DNA of 64,000 nt from Thermocladium modestius JCM 10088 (GCA_001315925.1 BBBF01000006.1:1-64000); one strand, 5' to 3'; numbered from the stretch's first letter, positions 20,794 to 32,545 are shown. Notes: generated from the letters alone by a model not told the origin. Numbers and translations are program-made.

Positions 20794-22214
20794 ATGAAAC
20801 TTATGACTAACTGGTTCTTCCCCCCCTCTCCTACCGCTTATGCTTTGTACGCGGCAGCGTTTTATGCATGGGAACCAATGAGGAGGGTGCCCGACCTTTT
20901 CTTCGACTTATTCGCGCGGAGGCTCAGGGAGAAGAGCGGTGTCTTCGCGCCGATATTGGCCGACCCGCTCGCGGAGATCATTGGGGGGGAGAGGGTGTGG
21001 AGCGCTGTGGATAGGGTTGCGCCGCCGAACGCCTCGGCGGTGGCCGTGGATGGAGGGGGGGTTCAAGCGGCTGGCTTGAGCGATGGCAGGCAGCTCGTGG
21101 TGGCTAGGGCGATAGCCATAAGCAGCGCTGGATCAGCCCCCGTGAGGGATGTGGACCTGGACGTGGTTCCCCCAGGGAGGCGGGGGGGTTGGGGGGGTGA
21201 GCATGATGACTAGGCTGGAGATGAGCGTGGCGGCGAAGGCGGTCAGGGAGGGGGGACGTGGATTACGCCTTAATGGACGGCTCTCTCTACGTAAAGATGA
21301 TGACGCTGATCCACGTCATCGCCCTAGACAAGGTGGCGCCGGGACCGGAGGTAAGGGAGGCGGTCAGGACCTTGGAGTCCATAAAGGACTTCCTCGATGC
21401 TTGCAAGGACGCCGGCGCGAGGCCGCTGTTCGTCTCCAAGGACTCCCACCTCAAGATAATCAAGGATTACCTGATCTTCACGGCCCTCCAGAGACTGTTG
21501 GCGGGGGGGCACGTGGACGGCGAGGACCTTGAGCTGCTCAGCAGGGGGGGGCCCAGCTCTACTCCCTGTCCTGGTTACGGAGCGGGAGGCAGAGGCTGGC
21601 TGAGATTGCCCGTGAGTATAAGGGGGTTGACGGCGACCTCGTGAGGCTCCTCGTCGAGAAGGAGCTGGATCAGTACCTGGGGGACTCCCTGCTGCTGGAC
21701 TCCATGGCGAGGAGGGAGGGGGGGGTTAGGCGTGGAGTGTCGAGGCCCATGCTAATAGGCGCGGTCGATGTGTACCTGAAGAGGGCTGGGCTGGACTCCG
21801 TGGACTCCCTGGGTAGAGCAATGGAGAGGCGGGCGCGAGAGGCCGGCGCGAGCTTCGATGCAATCACCGCCCTATCCGGGCTCCCCCCCCGCATATTGAT
21901 GTTCCACGTAAAGGCAGGGGGGGACCAGGACGTTCCCCCCCTCATGGTGGAGACCCCCCCTCCATAAATGGAGGTTCCTCAGCGATGAATTGCCTCGGAA
22001 GTTGTTCTACGAGTATGACTGGAGAATGGATGCGCAACTGCTCATGTCGCAATACGTTAATCCATTAAATTACAATAGATTATTAATGCTGGCGCACCAC
22101 TACGCCACGTTCACGGCGGCTCAGTTCCAGGAGTACCTACTCCTAGCCAAGCGGGAGGTAGGGCTGGGCAGCTCCAGGCGGGGAATGATAGGGTTCGGCA
22201 TGCTGAACGGCTAG
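20794..22214 (+). CDS. NurA-domain 5'-3' nuclease
   Basis: The NurA pattern is visible: the first catalytic Asp strand AVAVDGG..., then LSDGRQLVVARAIAISS, the second Asp in VDYALMDGSLYVKMM, and PLFVSKDSHLKIIKDYL (the conserved SKDS). The C-terminal part ends with the conserved region MSQYVNPLNYNRLLMLAHHY. NurA is a Mn-dependent nuclease that resects DNA ends with the HerA helicase. No HerA is seen nearby. About 470 residues, longer than typical NurA (300-400). It is transcribed divergently from the ATPase module with only 27-54 nt between starts, so the promoters overlap. G-tracts near 20984, 21054, 21182-21196, 21251 and 21544 shift the frame. Confidence 0.75.
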
Positions 22215-22321
22215 GGGTTTTTGAATTGAATGAATTGACGCCGCGGGCAGGCATTGAGCTTAATTACCAAGCTTTCACGCCCCCCCGCCCTCCTCGGGGA
22301 GGTAATGGAATTACGGATGCG

Positions 22322-23070
22322 TCACTCACCCATGAATTGCGTAAGCTCGCTCGGCACCTCGACGCCCCCCCACTTCGTGAACGCGTCTATGATGGACTTT
22401 GACCTGCACTCAGCCCTGTCCTCCGCCTTCAATCCCCCCCTACAATAATCGGGTGATCCGTGACGTGCTCCCAGGCCCACCTAGCCGTTACGGGGAACCT
22501 GCCCGCCACCGCGGAGAACATGAGCCACGCCACGAGCCTAATCTCGTGGAAAGCCCCCCAACCCCCCCGTCCTCAACGGGAGGAAGGCTAGGAAGAACTC
22601 CCTCGCGTTCATTTGAACCCAGATCCTCGACGCGACGGCGTTCCCCAACGCGTACCGCGCGTCCTCTGGCGGCGCCCCCCCATCCTCTCCAGTGAGAGGT
22701 AGTGGGAGAGGCCAGCGTCGCCCACGTCCAGGCCTGGGGGAGCAACCACCCTGAACCACCCCCCCCTCCCGTAATCCACGTACCTCTGGCTCTCCTGCCA
22801 GTAAGACGCCACCCTGTGCCGAATCAACTCGTGCGTGCAGGCTCGGGAGCACTCCAGCAGCCAGGAGGCGCCCATGAACTCAAGCACGCTGTGATGCCCA
22901 TCCCTCAGGAAGGAGCGAATCCTCCTCTCCACCCTCTCCTGGGGGAACCCTACTTGAGGGCGGCGCCCCCCCCTGTAAATCACGTCAGTCATGCCCGCCA
23001 CGAGATCCTCCGAGCCCCCCCACGAGTCGATTAACTGCACGGAGGGCTTGATTCTCTCCAGAGCCATCAT
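22322..23070 (-). CDS. thyX: Flavin-dependent thymidylate synthase ThyX
   Basis: The ThyX signature RHR-x7-S is seen as RHRVASYWQESQRY, preceded by DGHHSVLEFMGASWLLECSR (conserved His-His and the FAD region). The C-terminal part reads YALGNAVASRIWVQMNAREF, as in ThyX. It makes dTMP from dUMP using methylene-tetrahydrofolate (or its archaeal analogue), FAD and NAD(P)H, replacing ThyA. About 240 residues. C-tracts at 22555-22565, 22674, 22758 and 22970 shift the frame. It converges with the NurA gene, about 110 nt apart. Confidence 0.92.
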
Positions 23071-23270
23071 TAAATCAAGCCGCTTCCGGGGGTCTAAAAC
23101 ACGATCACGTCGCTCAAATAGGTATTACATTAATATCTATAGGTCCACACGTGGGTCTATAAGGCAGTCCCGGGTTTAAATAATCCATTCCCCCCCACAG
23201 GGATGGCGGGAGCCGTATACTTCCCATCAAGGCCGGGAATGCTTAATAAGTCGCGGCAATCCCATAGCGA

Positions 23271-25335
23271 GTGCCTAGGTATTATATTGGGATAGATATT
23301 GGGGGCACGTTCACAGACATAGTTCTATTCGATTCAACCACCGGCGACGTGAGGGTGCTCAAGGTTCCCAGCACTCCAAGGAGGCCGGAGGAGGCCGTTA
23401 TAAACGCCCTCAACTCCCTTGGATTAAGGCGCGGGGACGTGGCCATAATAAACCACGCCACAACCGTGGCGACTAATGCCCTCCTCACCCGCAGCGGCTT
23501 GCCGCGCGCCGCGCTCATAACAAATGAGGGGTTCAGGGATGTGTTGGAGATAGGAAGGCAGAGGAGGGCCGAGATATATAACCTAAGATTCGCGCGTCCT
23601 CCCCCCCCGCTCATACCCAGGAGCAGGCGCTTTACGATTAGGGGGAGGATTCTGGCCGACGGCTCGGTGGCGGAGGACGTGCCGGAGGCGGACTTGAGGA
23701 GGGTCAAGAAGAGATTAATGGAGGAGGGGGGGTGGAGACTGTGGCGGTCTCCCTCCTTAACTCGTATGTGAATCCAGTGCATGAGAGGAAGGTGAGGGAT
23801 TACATAGGCGATTACGGCGGCTTCGTTTTCCTCTCCTCGGAGGTGGATCCGGAGTATAGGGAGTACGAGAGGACCAGCACCACGGTTGTCAACGCCGTGC
23901 TGGCCCCCCAGTGGTGACCACCTACCTGAGGAGGCTGGAGGAGGGGGGGTGAGGGGGGGGTTGGCCGCTCCCCTCTACGTAATGGCGTCCAACGGCGGCC
24001 TCAACACAGTTGACTACGCGGCGCGGATGCCGATATCAATAATAGAGTCCGGCCCGTCCGCCGGGGGGGTCCTGGCCTCAGGCTTCCTCGCGTCGAGGCT
24101 GGGGTTGGAGAACGTCATCACGTTTGACATGGGGGGGGCACGACGGCCAAGGCGGGCGCCATAGTGGGCGGGAAGCCCGACGTATCCTACGAATTCGAGG
24201 CGGCCGGGAGAACCCACAGCGGTCGCTCAATAAAGGGAAGTGGGTACGCCGTTAGGTTCCCCTTCATCGACTTAGCGGAGGTCAGCGCGGGCGGGGGGGG
24301 CACCATTGCTTGGATAGACGAGGCTGGTTCCCTGAGGGTCGGCCCGGCGAGCGCCGGAGCGGATCCGGGGGGGCCGGCGGCGTATGGAAGGGGGGGTGGA
24401 ACTGATCCCACCGTTACTGACGCAACATAGCGTTGGGTCGATTGAGCGGCGAGTACCTGCTCGGGGGGGAGCAATGAGGATACGCGGCGAGCTGGCCATT
24501 AAGGCACTGGACGAGAGGATAGGGAGGAGGCTGGGCATCGATGCCATCGAGGCCGCCGTGGGCGTGATCCGCTTGATAAATAACTCCATGCTAGGGCCAT
24601 ATCCATAATAAGCGTGGAGAGGGGGGGGAGGGATCCGCGTGATTTCTCAATGATAGCGTTCGGCGGCGCCGGGCCCGTTCACGCGTGCGACTTGGCGGAG
24701 GAGATGGGGGGGATTAAGGAGGTGATAGTGCCGGAGCACCCCCCCGGCTCTTCTCCGCCTATGGATTGCTGACGGTGGACGTGACGCGGGTCTTCACGGC
24801 GTCCGCCCTGGGGGGGAGGAACTTGGAGGAGGTATTCTCCGAGCTCCGCGACAGGGCGGTGGGCGAGATGAAGGCTGAGGGCTTTCACGACGTGGAGCTG
24901 GAGGAGTTGGTCGACATGAGGTACAGGGGGGGACAGTCATTCGAGATAACCGTGAACTACCGCGGAGGTGGGACGGGCTTGAGGGAGGCGTTCGAGGCGG
25001 AGCACAGGAGCTGTACGGCTACTTCTCCCCCGACCCCGTGGAGGCTGTTGCGGCCAAGGTGGTTGCCCGCGCAAAGGTCCCCAAGCTGGAGCTGATGAGC
25101 CGCGCCAGGCGGGGGGGCGGGGGGGACGCTGAGCCCCCGCAGCAGGAGGCGAGCGTACCTGGCCGGCGAGTTCGTGGATGCGCCGATATACGAGAGGGAG
25201 AGGCTCCCCCCGGGCTTTCAGGGATCGGGGGGGCCGGCCGTGGTGGAGGGGGGGTACGACTCCACCGTGGTGGTGAACGGGGGGGGCTGGCGGTGGGAGG
25301 TGGATGAGTACCTGGACCTGGTGTTGAGGAGGTGA
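23271..25335 (+). CDS. hyuA: Hydantoinase / 5-oxoprolinase A-type subunit
   Basis: The N-terminal ATP-binding actin-like fold shows [29 protein letters not shown] and a later [14 protein letters not shown] (after trimming). The hinge [10 protein letters not shown] and the C-terminal [17 protein letters not shown] are typical of HyuA. About 680 residues, as usual. These ATP-dependent enzymes open cyclic amides such as hydantoins or 5-oxoproline, or carboxylate ketones. Substrate unknown. A GTG start is supported by a TATA (GCTTAATAAG, 23241-23250) 26 nt upstream, implying a leaderless message for a three-gene operon with hyuB and a ThDP enzyme. Many G-tracts break the frame. Confidence 0.9.
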
Positions 25336-25340
25336 CTTGA

Positions 25341-27059
25341 ATGGATAGGTTCACTTCCCAGATAATGAGGAGCTCCCTGTTCTACGCTAGCGAGGAGATG
25401 GGGGGGATAGTGCTGAGGAACTCCGCTTACTCGCCGAACATAAAGGAGAGGATGGATCACTCCGCCGCCATATTCGACGCGGAGGGGGGGAGGATGCTGG
25501 CCCAGGCGGAGCACATACCGGTCCACCTCGGCTCGCTTCCCTGGGGGGGCTGAAGAACACTGTGGAGTACATGAGGAGGGAGGGCGTGGAGTTCGAGGAG
25601 GGGGGGAGCATGGTGGTCGTGAACAATCCATACATAGCCGGGACGCATTTGAACGACGTCACAGTGATACGCCCCCATATACTTCTCCGGCCGCTTGGTG
25701 GCGTTCGCCGCCAATAAGGCGCACCACTCCGACGTGGGAGGCAAGGTGCCGGGAAGCATCTCGTTCGACGCGAGGTCCATTTACGAGGAGGGGGGGCTCA
25801 TAATAAACCCAGTCCTATTGATGAGGAGAAACGAGTTCCAGAGGGACGTGATAAGCCTCTTCGCCTCTAATTCCAGGAATCCCTATGAGAGGATGGGGGG
25901 GACATAAAGGCCCAGGCCGCCGCTAACTTGACGGGGGGGGAGCGTAGGGTGTTGGAGGTGATTGGGAAGTACGGGCTCCAGAGCTTCCTGGAGGCCAACG
26001 AGGAGGCCTTCAGGTACGCCGAGACCATGTTCATCAAGAGGCTGGAATCCGTGCCGCGGGGGAGCGTATGAGGCCGTGGATTACCTGGAGAAGCCTGGCG
26101 GGGGGAGACATAAGGCTTGCCGTGAAGGTGGTGATAGGCGAGGACAAGGTGTTGGTCGACTACGAGGGAACGGATCCCCCCCAAGTCCCCCCCATGCCCC
26201 CCCTCAACGCAGTGCTGGGAGTCACGATAAGCGGGGGGGTCCACTTCGTGTTCCGCACCCTCTTGGGGGGGAGGACGTCCCGCTCAACCACGGCGCGTTC
26301 AGCAGGCTAGAGGTGAGGGCTCCGGAGGGCTCCGTGCTTAACCCCACCTTCCCAGCCCCCGTGGCTGGAGCAACGTGGAGACTAGCCAGAGGAACGCCGA
26401 TCTGCTCTACCTGGCGATGAGCAAGGCGATGCCGAGGGAGGTGCCCGCCGCCGCCGGCGGCTCCATGAATAACGTAATGATGGGGGGGGAGTCCACGAGG
26501 GCAGGACGTGGGCGTTCTACGAGACGATAGGGGGGGTGGGCCTCGGCGGGAGGGACGGCATGGATGGAGTGGATGGGATTCACGCCAACATGACTAACAC
26601 GATGAATACGCCCATAGAGGAGATAGAGAGGAGTCTCCCTCTGCTGGTAAAGAGGTACGAGTTCCGCCCCAACAGCTCGGGGGGGCCGGGGGGGAGGTTC
26701 AGGGGGGGAGGAAGCGGCATAGTTAGGTCATACATGGTGAGGACGGGCAGGGTGACCGTGACTGTCCTGGCCGATAGGGGGGGGAAGGCACGGCCCGTGG
26801 GGGGGCTTAATGGGGGGGGAGGGCCCGGCGCCACCACCGAGGTGATAGTGGGCAGGAGGGGGGGAGGCGCGTTAAGGTTGATACTAAGGTGACGGTGGAG
26901 CTGGAGGCGGGGGGGGACTACTTGGAGATAAGGACTGCCGGGGGGGGCGGCGGCTACGGCGACCCCATGCAGAGGGACCCAGAGGCGGTGCGGAGGGACT
27001 TGGAGAACGGGTTAATAACGGAGTCGTACGCCAAGAAGCACTACGGGTGGTCCAAGTGA
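25341..27059 (+). CDS. hyuB: Hydantoinase / 5-oxoprolinase B-type subunit
   Basis: HyuB motifs are clear: IVLRNSAYSPNIKERMDHSA, HIPVHLGSLPWG, VVNNPYIAGTHLNDVTVI (metal-binding region) and KAHHSDVGGKVPGS. The C-terminal part has ETIGGGLGGRDGMDGVDGIH and NTPIEEIERSLPLLVKRYE. About 570 residues. It starts 5 nt after hyuA and overlaps the following gene by 4 nt (GTGA), so the three proteins are probably made together. The partner HyuA supplies ATP. Family roles are hydantoin or oxoproline opening and acetone- or acetophenone-type carboxylation. At least ten tracts are frame-breaking and several are +3. Confidence 0.9.
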
Positions 27060-28778
27060 GGGCCAGCAGGGCATTCATAAAGATGCTTGAGGAGTACGGG
27101 GTCTCACACGTCTTCGGCCTGCCCGGCGAGACCGCCCTCCCTCTCTACTCCGATATGAGGAAGTCCTCCCTCAAGCACGTGATGGCGAGGGACGAGAGGA
27201 ACGCCGCCATAATGGCCGATGGGTACGCCAGGACGACGTGGAGGCCGGGAGTCGTGGAGTTGCCGGGAGTCGGGGCGTCCATGGCGCTGCCCGGATTGCT
27301 CGAGGCCCGCGCGTCGGGGGGGGTTCCGGTGATAGCCGTCGTGTCCGACGTTCCCCCTCGGCAGCGAGCGCAGCAATACATTGACGGAGTACCCCAAGGA
27401 GTCCATGTTCCTGGACGCCGCCAAGGAGGTGCTCAAGGCGGAGTCCCCCGCCTCCCTTCCCCGCCTAGTCAGGAGGGCCTTCAGGGTGGCAACCACGGGC
27501 TTCCCCGGCCCCGTCGTCCTGGTGGTGCCCAGCGACGTGTGGGAGGGAGACGTCGATGAGGCGAGGCGTACGCCCAGCCCCGCTTCTCCTCGTTCCCCCC
27601 CTCGATTCGATTCAGGCCCAGCGATGATGATATATCCGCCGCGCTCGACTTGATAATGAAGAGCCAGCGCCCCGTCATGATCTGCGGCCAGGGCGTTCTA
27701 TTCTCCAAGGCCTGGGATGAGGTCGAGGAGCTGAGCTCCCTCATGGGGATGCCCGTCGGCACCACCATATCGGGCAAGGGAGCGGTGTCAGACGATAACC
27801 CCCCCCTCTCCATAGGAGTTGTTGGCAGCCGCGGCGGCTCCTCGTTCTCCAACTCAATGGTGGCGGGCGCCGACCTGGTCTTCCTGGTGGGAACCAACGC
27901 GGACTCGGTCGACACGTGGGACTGGAGGGTGCCCCCCCCGCGGGGGGGAGGGAGCCAGGCCGTGATTCACCTGGACGTGAGCGAGGCCAATCTGGGCAAC
28001 ATGTATAGAACCGACGTCTTCCTGATGGGCGATGCCAAGCTAACGTTGCGGCGAATGATAGAGCTTGCAAGGGAGAAGGGGGGGCTCAGCAGGAAGAGGA
28101 TAGACGTGAGGAGCGAGAGGCTGGCCTCGGTCTCCAGCCTTCAACCGGCGGTTGATGAGGGAGGGAGGGGGGGCGTCGACCCGCTTCTGCTAGTTAAGGC
28201 GCTGCAGCGGAGCCTGCCCGATGACTGGGTGGTGGCGGTGGATCCGGGGGGGGTGGGGGGGGCCATATACACCTCGGCCTTCATGGAGGTCAGGAAGCCG
28301 GGCAGGAGGTTCCTGTACGATTACTCCATAGGCGCCTGGGCTTCGCGCTTCCCGCCGGCATCGGTGCAAGGCTCGGCGGTCCCAGGGTCCTGGTGATCAC
28401 CAGCGACGGCAGTTTTGGGTTCAACGCGGGGGGGGAGCTGGAGACAGTGAGGAGGCTGGGCATCGATTTGAAGATTATATTGATAAATAATTCATCCTTC
28501 GGGTGGATAAACGCCGCCAGCGCGGCTAGGTACGGCGCGGCTTTGACTGACGAATTCGCCGAGGTCAAGTACGTGGACGTGGCTAGGGCGTATGGATTGG
28601 ATGCCTTCCTGGCGGTCGGCAACGGCGACTTGGATCAATTAACCTCATTCCTATCCTCCGACGGCCCCGCCTTGATGGAGGTGAGGACGGCCCCTGAGAA
28701 CGAGTTGTTCCCCCCCCGGTCCCGGATTGGAGGGAGCCGGCGTCGAGGCTCGGCAAGAGGTACATGGGGGGGGTCTAG
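27056..28778 (+). CDS. ThDP-dependent enzyme of the acetolactate synthase / benzoylformate decarboxylase family
   Basis: The catalytic Glu of the pyrimidine domain lies in VMARDERNAAIMADGYARTT. The central domain shows QRPVMICGQGVLFSKAWDEV. The ThDP-binding domain has VLVITSDGSFGFNAGELETV and IILINNSSFGW, matching the GDG...NN signature with S for the first G. About 565 residues. The start GTG 27056 overlaps the hyuB stop (GTGA) and is preferred to GTG 27047. Position in the hyuAB operon suggests it acts on a 2-keto acid or on an acyl product of the same pathway. Whether it is a true acetolactate synthase is doubtful because of this context. Confidence 0.8.
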
Positions 28779-28852
28779 AGCCGCCCCGGTCCTTGAAGCG
28801 GTTCCTCCCCCGGCGGTTCAATGGAGGTCTTCAATCATTTAAGCAAGTGGGG

Positions 28853-28942
28853 GGGCCCGGCCGGGATTTGAACCCGGGTTTCAAGCTGTCTGCCGGCGTC
28901 CACAGGCTCGCGTGTTAACCAGGCTACACTACCGGGGGGGCC
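28853..28942 (-). tRNA. tRNA-His (GTG) with a short intron at 37/38
   Basis: Read on the minus strand, the acceptor GGCC..CGG pairs with CCGGGCC, the D arm is GTGT/ACAC and the T arm is CCGGG-TTCAAAT-CCCGG. The anticodon stem CGAGC pairs with GCTTG (one G-T). Between these strands lie 19 nt: the 7-nt loop CTGTGGA with anticodon GTG, plus a 12-nt insert best placed at the canonical 37/38 site. The discriminator base is C, as in tRNA-His. The C-tract in the 5' acceptor strand is expanded. No G-1 beyond the acceptor pair is evident. Confidence 0.85.
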
Positions 28943-29050
28943 TTAAATGGAGCTCGGTCCCCGCTCTTTTAAAGCTTTGAGCCGCGGCACTCCATGCGTC
29001 CCATATTTGCAAATAGACAGGCAATGCCTCATTATAAATAGCAAGTTAAT

Positions 29051-29060
29051 GCTTAAAAAT
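29051..29060 (+). promoter_or_regulatory. TATA box of the MFS gene
   Basis: GCTTAAAAAT lies 25 nt upstream of ATG 29080. The same GCTTAA(A/T) form recurs before hyuA, valS and atpK. Confidence 0.55.
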
Positions 29061-29079
29061 AGCCAATAGGTGTTTTGTT

Positions 29080-30349
29080 ATGAATAAAGGAGATACGCAG
29101 ATACTCTCCGCATCCATGATAGGCACGATACTGGAGTGGTACGGGGTGTTTCTCTTCTCGTCCGGCGCCATCTATATCGGGAGGAACTTCCTTCCCAAGA
29201 CCAGCCCATACTACGCGATAGCGGAGACGCTCCTCATATTCGCCATAGGCTTCCTCTTCCGGCCGGTCGGAGCTGTCGTGTTTGGCCACTACGGGGACAG
29301 GATAGGCAGGAAGAACATGCTGATAATAAGCTTAGTGCTATCCGGTCTCTCCACGGGCCTGGTGGGCGTTCTCCCAACGTACGCCCAAATAGGCGCGGCG
29401 GCATTGATTCTCCTCGTGGTTCTGCGTCTCATCCTCGGCTTCGCCTTGGGCGGCGAGTGGGGGGGCGGCGCCATGCTTCTCACCCTGGAGAACTTCCAGA
29501 GCAGGAGGGGGGGTTTTTGGTCCGCCTTCATTCAATCAACGGTAGGCATAGGCCTCATACTGGGCGCGGCCGCGTTCTACGTGCTGGACGCAGTGCTCCC
29601 GCAGAGCCAGATGTTCGCGTACGGCTGGAGAATACCGTACCTCCTCGCCTTCATAATACTGGCGATCGGGATATACATAAGGGAGAGGATTCCCGAGACG
29701 CTCTCTTCGAGGCCGCCCAGAGGGAGAGGAAGATAGTTAGGGTTCCCGCTAAGGAATTGTTCTCTAAGCACTGGCTACCGCTCCTCCTCGGCACGCTTAT
29801 CACGGGTTCCTCCGGCACGTTCTTCTACGTGGGGGGGCTGCGCTAATTCCATCCCTGTTCGAGCTGCTTAAGGTGGTCACCCCCCCATCATTCGCCCAGA
29901 TAGGCGTTATACTGTTCGCGGTGGCCGACATAATATTCGTTTTCATAGGCGGCATGGCGTCCGAGAGGTACGGGAGGAGGGCGATGGTGATAGTGGCCAA
30001 CCTCATATTCCTCGTCATAGTCTACCCCCCCTCCTTCTACGTAAAGACGGCGGCCGCATTCCTAGCCTTCATGTTCCTCTACGGAGTGGCCCACGGCACC
30101 GGCTACGCGCCCCCTTGGATCTATGATTTCCGAGATATTCCCAACCAACGTGAGGTACTCCGGGAACTCCATGGCTTACCAGTTCGGCAACGCGTTTGTC
30201 GCGGGCCCAGCGTCCTTTGTCTCGCTCTACCTAGCGCGATAGCGTACCCGCTCTACCCCGTCTACGCCGTCGTATTCAGCTTAATAGCGATAGCCTCCGC
30301 CGTGAAGTTCAGGGAGACCAAGGACATATCCCTAATGGAGAGCAGTTAA
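29080..30349 (+). CDS. MFS transporter, metabolite:H+ symporter type
   Basis: Twelve membrane helices are expected from about 420 residues. The N-terminus reads [20 protein letters not shown], typical of the metabolite:H+ symporter family (ProP, citrate and shikimate transporters). The loop 2-3 signature is [13 protein letters not shown] and [12 protein letters not shown] fits helix 4. A second cytoplasmic signature is [11 protein letters not shown]. The segment [20 protein letters not shown] near the end is also usual for the family. The substrate cannot be told, but an organic acid is plausible since the convergent neighbours resemble lactate-oxidation Fe-S proteins. Tracts at 29458, 29508, 29831 and 30110 affect the frame. 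Its stop overlaps the stop of the next gene on the other strand. Confidence 0.87.
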
Positions 30350-31580
30350 CGCTTCGTGCCCGCTTGACTGGGCTTAAAATCGCTTCTTCCCCCCCCTGCC
30401 ACCTTATTCACGTATTGAGTCCTTACCCAATTAATCACTTCAGGTATGTTTATCCCCCCCATGGGGCAGACCTCCCTGCACGTGCCGGCGTGCACGCAGA
30501 GAACGGCGTGCGGGCCCGCCTTCTCCACGCCATGAATGACCGCGCTCCACATTATTCCCATGGGGCCGGAGTACGGTTGAATGCCCCCCCACTCCCCCCC
30601 ATCCAGTGCCCTATAGACGGGGCAATGGAAGTGACACCGCCCACACCTAATGCAGAGCAGCGCCTCCCGGAGGACGGGGTGCCTCGCGGCCGCCCGCCTA
30701 CCGTTATCCACAAGCACCAAGTGGAACTCCCTGGGCCCCCCCTCAGCCGGGCTCACCCTAACCTGCTCCACGTCCCCCCCGGTGGAGGAGGGGGGGCCGG
30801 CCACCAGGTTAACGTATGTGGGCGGGTAAAGCCCCGCGTACGCGGCCTGGACGAGGACCTCCATCATTGCGTGGTGAAGCGTGGGCACTATCTTGTCGAC
30901 CCCAGTAACCGATAAGTGGATGGGGGGGGAGCCACCGTGGTGAACCTTATGTTTCCCTCATTCTCCACAAGCAGCACGGCCCCCTGTGTCCGCAGCCACC
31001 GCATTGGCCCCCGTTATGCCACGTTTGCCTTTATGAACTTCTCCCTGAGGAACTCCCTAGCAGCCCTAGCAATGTCGGCCGGGTCCGGCTTCACGTCTAT
31101 GCCCAGCTTATCCCTAATGACTTGGGCCGCCCGTTCCCGCGTCATGTGCAGTGACGGTGCTATTATGTGGCTAGGCCGCTCCCCCCCAGCTAGTTGAATC
31201 AGGAACTCGCCCAAGTCCGTCTCCCACACCTCGTTCCCGGCCTCCCTCAATGCCTCCCTCAACCCCCCCACCTCGGCGGCCACCATTGACTTACCCATCA
31301 CCACCACCCTTCCCCCCCCGGCCCACGACCCCCCCCTCCACGTACTTCCTGGCCTCCTCAGCGTGGCGGCCAGGTAAGCCCTCCCGCCCAGGGACTTGAC
31401 GGCAGTCATCGCCTCATCTATGAATCGATCCATGTCGGCCACCACGGCTTCCTTGGCCCTCCTCAACTCGCGGGCCAGCTCCACCACGTAGGGATACTTC
31501 TCCAGCACATTCATGGTCCTCGGCACGTTGTGCTCCACCGCCCTCCCTATTGCAATGCCCCCCCAATCCTCCCTCCTCAT
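30346..31580 (-). CDS. LutB-like LUD-domain iron-sulfur protein
   Basis: The N-terminal LUD domain includes [58 protein letters not shown] and [20 protein letters not shown], as in LutB/YkgF. Two ferredoxin-type clusters follow: [14 protein letters not shown] and [14 protein letters not shown]. About 410 residues. In bacteria LutABC oxidises L-lactate to pyruvate; here only A- and B-like parts are seen. The gene overlaps the stop of the CCG-domain gene upstream by 4 nt, so they form an operon. Seven C-tracts shift the frame. Confidence 0.85.
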
Positions 31581-32545
31581 GATATCGCCTCGGCCAGATC
31601 CACCACCCTAACCCCCCCACTGGGGGCGTTCCTGGATAAGTTGCCCAGGCATATGGGGCACGCCACCACTATGGTCTTCGATAGCCTGCTCAAGTCCCTC
31701 GCCCTGGCCGCGGCTATGGAGTTGGATAGGGATGGGTTTATGGACTCCACGGGCCCCCCCCGCAGCACATCGACGTGGCGACCCCCCCGGTCACGTATGG
31801 GTCCTCCCTCCTGGCCACCCCCCCGGCCTCGTTCAGCAGTCTCCTCGGCGCGTCCCTCAGCCCAAGGTAGCGGGAGTACAGGCATGAGTCGTGCACGACT
31901 ACTCCCCCCCCTCAACCGCCCCCCCGCTGGGCTTGACTCCCCCCCTGACCAACTCCATGTAATTAACGACATCGGCATCGAGCCGTTGGTACTTGGGCAG
32001 CACGTTCTTCAAAAGGTTATGCGTGTGGGGGGTCAATTGTTATTACCCTGCGCGCCCTCCCCCCCAACGCCCTCGCCACGACGGCGGAGTACTCCTTGAA
32101 TGCCTCCTCGAACCCCAACTCGTACAGCAACGCGCCGGAGTACGGCTCCTCCTCGTATAGGTACCCGAACTCAACCCCCCCGCTCCTCCGAAGCAGCCCG
32201 CTATCCTCCTCACCACCCCATTCATTCGCTCCACCTCCGCCTCGTCGGGCTTCGTGAGGGCCCTCATCAATCCCAGAGGCGCCCTCCTGGCAAGCTCCGG
32301 CACCCTGGACGCCGCGCCCACTAAGGAGACGAGCTTATTTATGGCCGGCACCAATTGATAAAGGCACGATGTATAGATTATCGTGTCCCCCCCGCCCCCC
32401 CTCGGCACTCCAAGCCCCCCTCCGCCCACCTCGTGCACACGCCCTTATCGACGGGGAGGGGAAGCATGGTGCTCCGCAGGTTGCCGATCAAGATATCGCC
32501 CAATGCCCTCAGCCAGCTCTCCACCCCCCCAGTCCCCCCCTCCAT
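31577..32545 (-). CDS. CCG-domain Fe-S oxidoreductase, LutA/HdrB-like
   Basis: Two CCG modules are visible: YTSCLYQLVPAI in the first half and VVHDSCLYSRYLG with VACPICLGNLSRNAP in the second. A CAAGGP segment near 31760 reads CGGP after trimming. Such proteins bind a noncubane 4Fe-4S centre and pass electrons between quinone or heterodisulfide partners and Fe-S dehydrogenases. About 320 residues. The start at 32545 (MEGG..VESWLRALGDILIG) precedes a Cys-containing segment and is the first Met of the frame. The downstream LutB-like gene overlaps by 4 nt. The product pair probably oxidises lactate or another 2-hydroxy acid; this is inferred. Confidence 0.8.
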
